Assembly (NCBI GenBank): GCA_002400675.1
Contig: NVQY01000199.1
Coordinates: 1-7,449 of the forward strand
Reading direction: 5' to 3'
Length of the DNA: 7,449 nt
DNA from: Paracoccaceae bacterium
GTDB taxonomy: Bacteria; Pseudomonadota; Alphaproteobacteria; Rhodobacterales; Rhodobacteraceae
A program made the position numbers and the translations under genes. Under the pieces are notes generated by a model. That model was not told the DNA's origin, ran no database searches, and saw only the letters and a program-made list of their open reading frames with translations. Below are positions 5,927 through 7,449 of this stretch, in pieces; the stretch's first letter is position 1, and each line of letters opens with the position of its first letter.

Positions 5927-7449
5927 GTCGCCTGCGCCGTTTCCAGCTTTTCAAGCGCCGCCATCCACAGGATTTCGGCGCGGTCCAGCCCCTCCATCAC
6001 CTCGGCGTATTTCTTTTGCCAGACCTCGGCCTCGCCCTTGCGGGCCTTTTCATACAGCGCCGGATCGGCCAGTTTGACCGACAGCTTGTCGCGCATCTGG
6101 TTCAGCTTTTCGATCCGCGCCTCGCCCTTGCGCACGTCAGATCGCAAGTCCTGAAGGGATTCGCGCGACGCACGTTTGGCCTTGGCCGGTTTGGTCTTGG
6201 ATGCCGGTTTGTCGCGGGTCAGCAAAAGCGTCCGGTAAGATTGCAGATCACCCTCGTAGGGTTTGACCGTCCCGTTCGACACCAGCCACAGCCGGTCGGC
6301 CACCAGCGACAACAGATGCATGTCGTGGCTGACCAGAATGACCGCGCCGCTATAGGCGGTCAGCGCCTCGACCAATGCCTCGCGGGATTCAATGTCGAGG
6401 TGGTTTGTCGGCTCGTCCAAAATCAGCATGTGCGGTGCGTCGATGGTGGCCAGCAGCAGGGACAGCCGGGCCTTTTGACCACCGGATAGTCGGCCCACTT
6501 GCGTTTCGGCCTGATCGGCGCCAAGGCCAAACCCGGCCATCCGGGCGCGCAGTTTTGCCTGACCCTCATTGGGGCGTTCGCGTTGCAGGTGCATCAGCGG
6601 GGTCTCGTCGATGTACAACTCGTCAACCTGATGCTGGGCGAAAAAGCCAACCCGCAACTTGTTCGACTGGGTCATCTTGCCCGCCATCACCGCAAGGCGG
6701 TTTGACAGCATCTTGGCCAGCGTGGATTTGCCCTCGCCGTTCTTGCCCAGCAGAGCAATGCGGTCGTCCTGATCTATGCGCAGATCCATCCGGCTAAGAA
6801 CCACCTTGTCGCCATAACCCACCGATGCGCCTTCGGTGGCAATGATCGGCGGTGACATTTCCTCGGGTTCGGGAAAGGTGAACACGGTGCGCGCGGCATC
6901 TTCGGGCGCGCGGATGGTCTCCATCTTTTCCAGCATCTTGACGCGGCTCTGGGCCTGTTTGGCCTTGCTGGCCTTGGCTTTGAAGCGATCAACAAAGCTT
7001 TGCAGATGGGCGCGGCGCAGGTCCTGTTTCTTGGCCGCAGCGGCCTGTACCGCACGATTGGCGGCGCGCTGGCGGGCGAACTGGTCGTAATTGCCCGAAT
7101 AATAGGTCAAGCCACGGTTTTCGAGGTGCATAATGCCGTTGACCGAACGGTTCAGCAATTCGCGGTCGTGGCTGATGATGATCACCGTGTGCGGATATTT
7201 CACCAGATAGGCCTCTAGCCACAGCGCGCCTTCAAGGTCGAGATAGTTGGTCGGTTCGTCCAGCAACAACAGGTCCGGTTCGGAAAACAGCACGGCGGCA
7301 AGGGCCACGCGCATACGCCAGCCACCCGAGAAATCCGAACACGGGCGCAGCTGATCTGCGGCGTCAAACCCCAACCCCTTGAGGATCGACGCGGCGCGGG
7401 CCTCGGCGGACCATGCGTCAATATCGGCAAGCCGCGTCTGAATGTCGGC
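5923..7449 (-). CDS. ABC-F family ATPase, YheS/Uup-like (5' end outside window)
   Basis: Soluble ABC protein without membrane spans, of the ribosome-associated ABC-F class that acts near the tRNA exit site to modulate translation elongation. The window holds the last 508 codons; about 100 N-terminal residues, including Walker A of the first ATPase domain, lie beyond 7449. In visible numbering, domain 1 shows FSGGW (40-44), Walker B LLLLDEPTNYLD (60-71) and SHD (93-95). The charged inter-domain linker runs about 120-190 and is Lys/Arg/Ala-rich, as expected for the P-site tRNA-interaction motif. Domain 2 has Walker A GKNGEGKST (235-243), LSGGQ (321-325), MLILDEPTNHLD (341-352) and SHD (374-376). 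A Lys-rich segment and a coiled-coil-like C-terminal tail follow (about 410-508). All ATPase motifs seen are intact. FSGGWRMR and the C-terminal tail suggest the YheS-type branch, but the exact subfamily is uncertain. First visible gene of an operon with marC and the protease. Confidence 0.93.
   Translation of the reverse strand, partial: ADIQTRLADIDAWSAEARAASILKGLGFDAADQLRPCSDFSGGWRMRVALAAVLFSEPDLLLLDEPTNYLDLEGALWLEAYLVKYPHTVIIISHDRELLNRSVNGIMHLENRGLTYYSGNYDQFARQRAANRAVQAAAAKKQDLRRAHLQSFVDRFKAKASKAKQAQSRVKMLEKMETIRAPEDAARTVFTFPEPEEMSPPIIATEGASVGYGDKVVLSRMDLRIDQDDRIALLGKNGEGKSTLAKMLSNRLAVMAGKMTQSNKLRVGFFAQHQVDELYIDETPLMHLQRERPNEGQAKLRARMAGFGLGADQAETQVGRLSGGQKARLSLLLATIDAPHMLILDEPTNHLDIESREALVEALTAYSGAVILVSHDMHLLSLVADRLWLVSNGTVKPYEGDLQSYRTLLLTRDKPASKTKPAKAKRASRESLQDLRSDVRKGEARIEKLNQMRDKLSVKLADPALYEKARKGEAEVWQKKYAEVMEGLDRAEILWMAALEKLETAQAT

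Noticed and set aside
7372..7374. TTG as start codon of the ABC-F gene
   Set aside because: The frame stays open to the window edge, and the upstream residues (ADIQTRLADID...) fit ABC-F domain 1. The start lies outside the window.
1..7449. Mobile element, CRISPR array or defence system
   Set aside because: No transposase, integrase, phage or repeat-spacer pattern, and no long direct or inverted repeats were seen; every large frame is explained by a housekeeping or common membrane protein family.

Overview
This is an ordinary, gene-dense chromosomal segment of an alphaproteobacterium. It is most likely a Rhodobacteraceae/Roseobacter-type organism. The basis is high GC with GC-rich third codon positions, the kind of proteins encoded, and the gene neighbourhood (lptF-lptG-lptD divergent from pepA-holC, plus a membrane-anchored retropepsin-like protease and a MarC protein). 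No species was identified. I see no phage, transposon, CRISPR, rRNA or tRNA signature and no clear sign of recent transfer.

Layout: on the minus strand, from about 2308 down to 1, runs a tightly coupled lipopolysaccharide-export operon. lptF overlaps lptG by an ATGA, and lptG overlaps the start of a third gene by a TGATG. Only the first 18 codons of that third gene are inside the window; it is probably lptD. A gap of about 140 bp (2309-2447) separates this operon from a divergent plus-strand pair, pepA (leucyl aminopeptidase) and holC (DNA polymerase III chi subunit), which are 6 nt apart. After holC comes a 134-nt spacer and then a 46-codon gene for a tiny predicted lipoprotein (4520-4660).

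From the right, a minus-strand operon converges on it: an ABC-F translation factor (its 5' end is cut by the window edge), a MarC-family membrane protein joined by an ATGA overlap, and, 36 nt further on, a membrane-anchored clan AA aspartic protease. The stop codons of the lipoprotein and the protease are only 18 nt apart.

How the genes work together: LptF and LptG are the two membrane subunits of the exporter that extracts LPS from the inner membrane, and LptD, if that is the third gene, completes delivery at the outer membrane. The pepA-holC pair next to lptFG is also known from enterobacteria and looks like old, conserved gene order. The functional link between these housekeeping genes is weak. 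The less understood items are the small lipoprotein, the retropepsin-like protease and the short palindrome in front of the protease gene. I did not find a convincing new biological system here.
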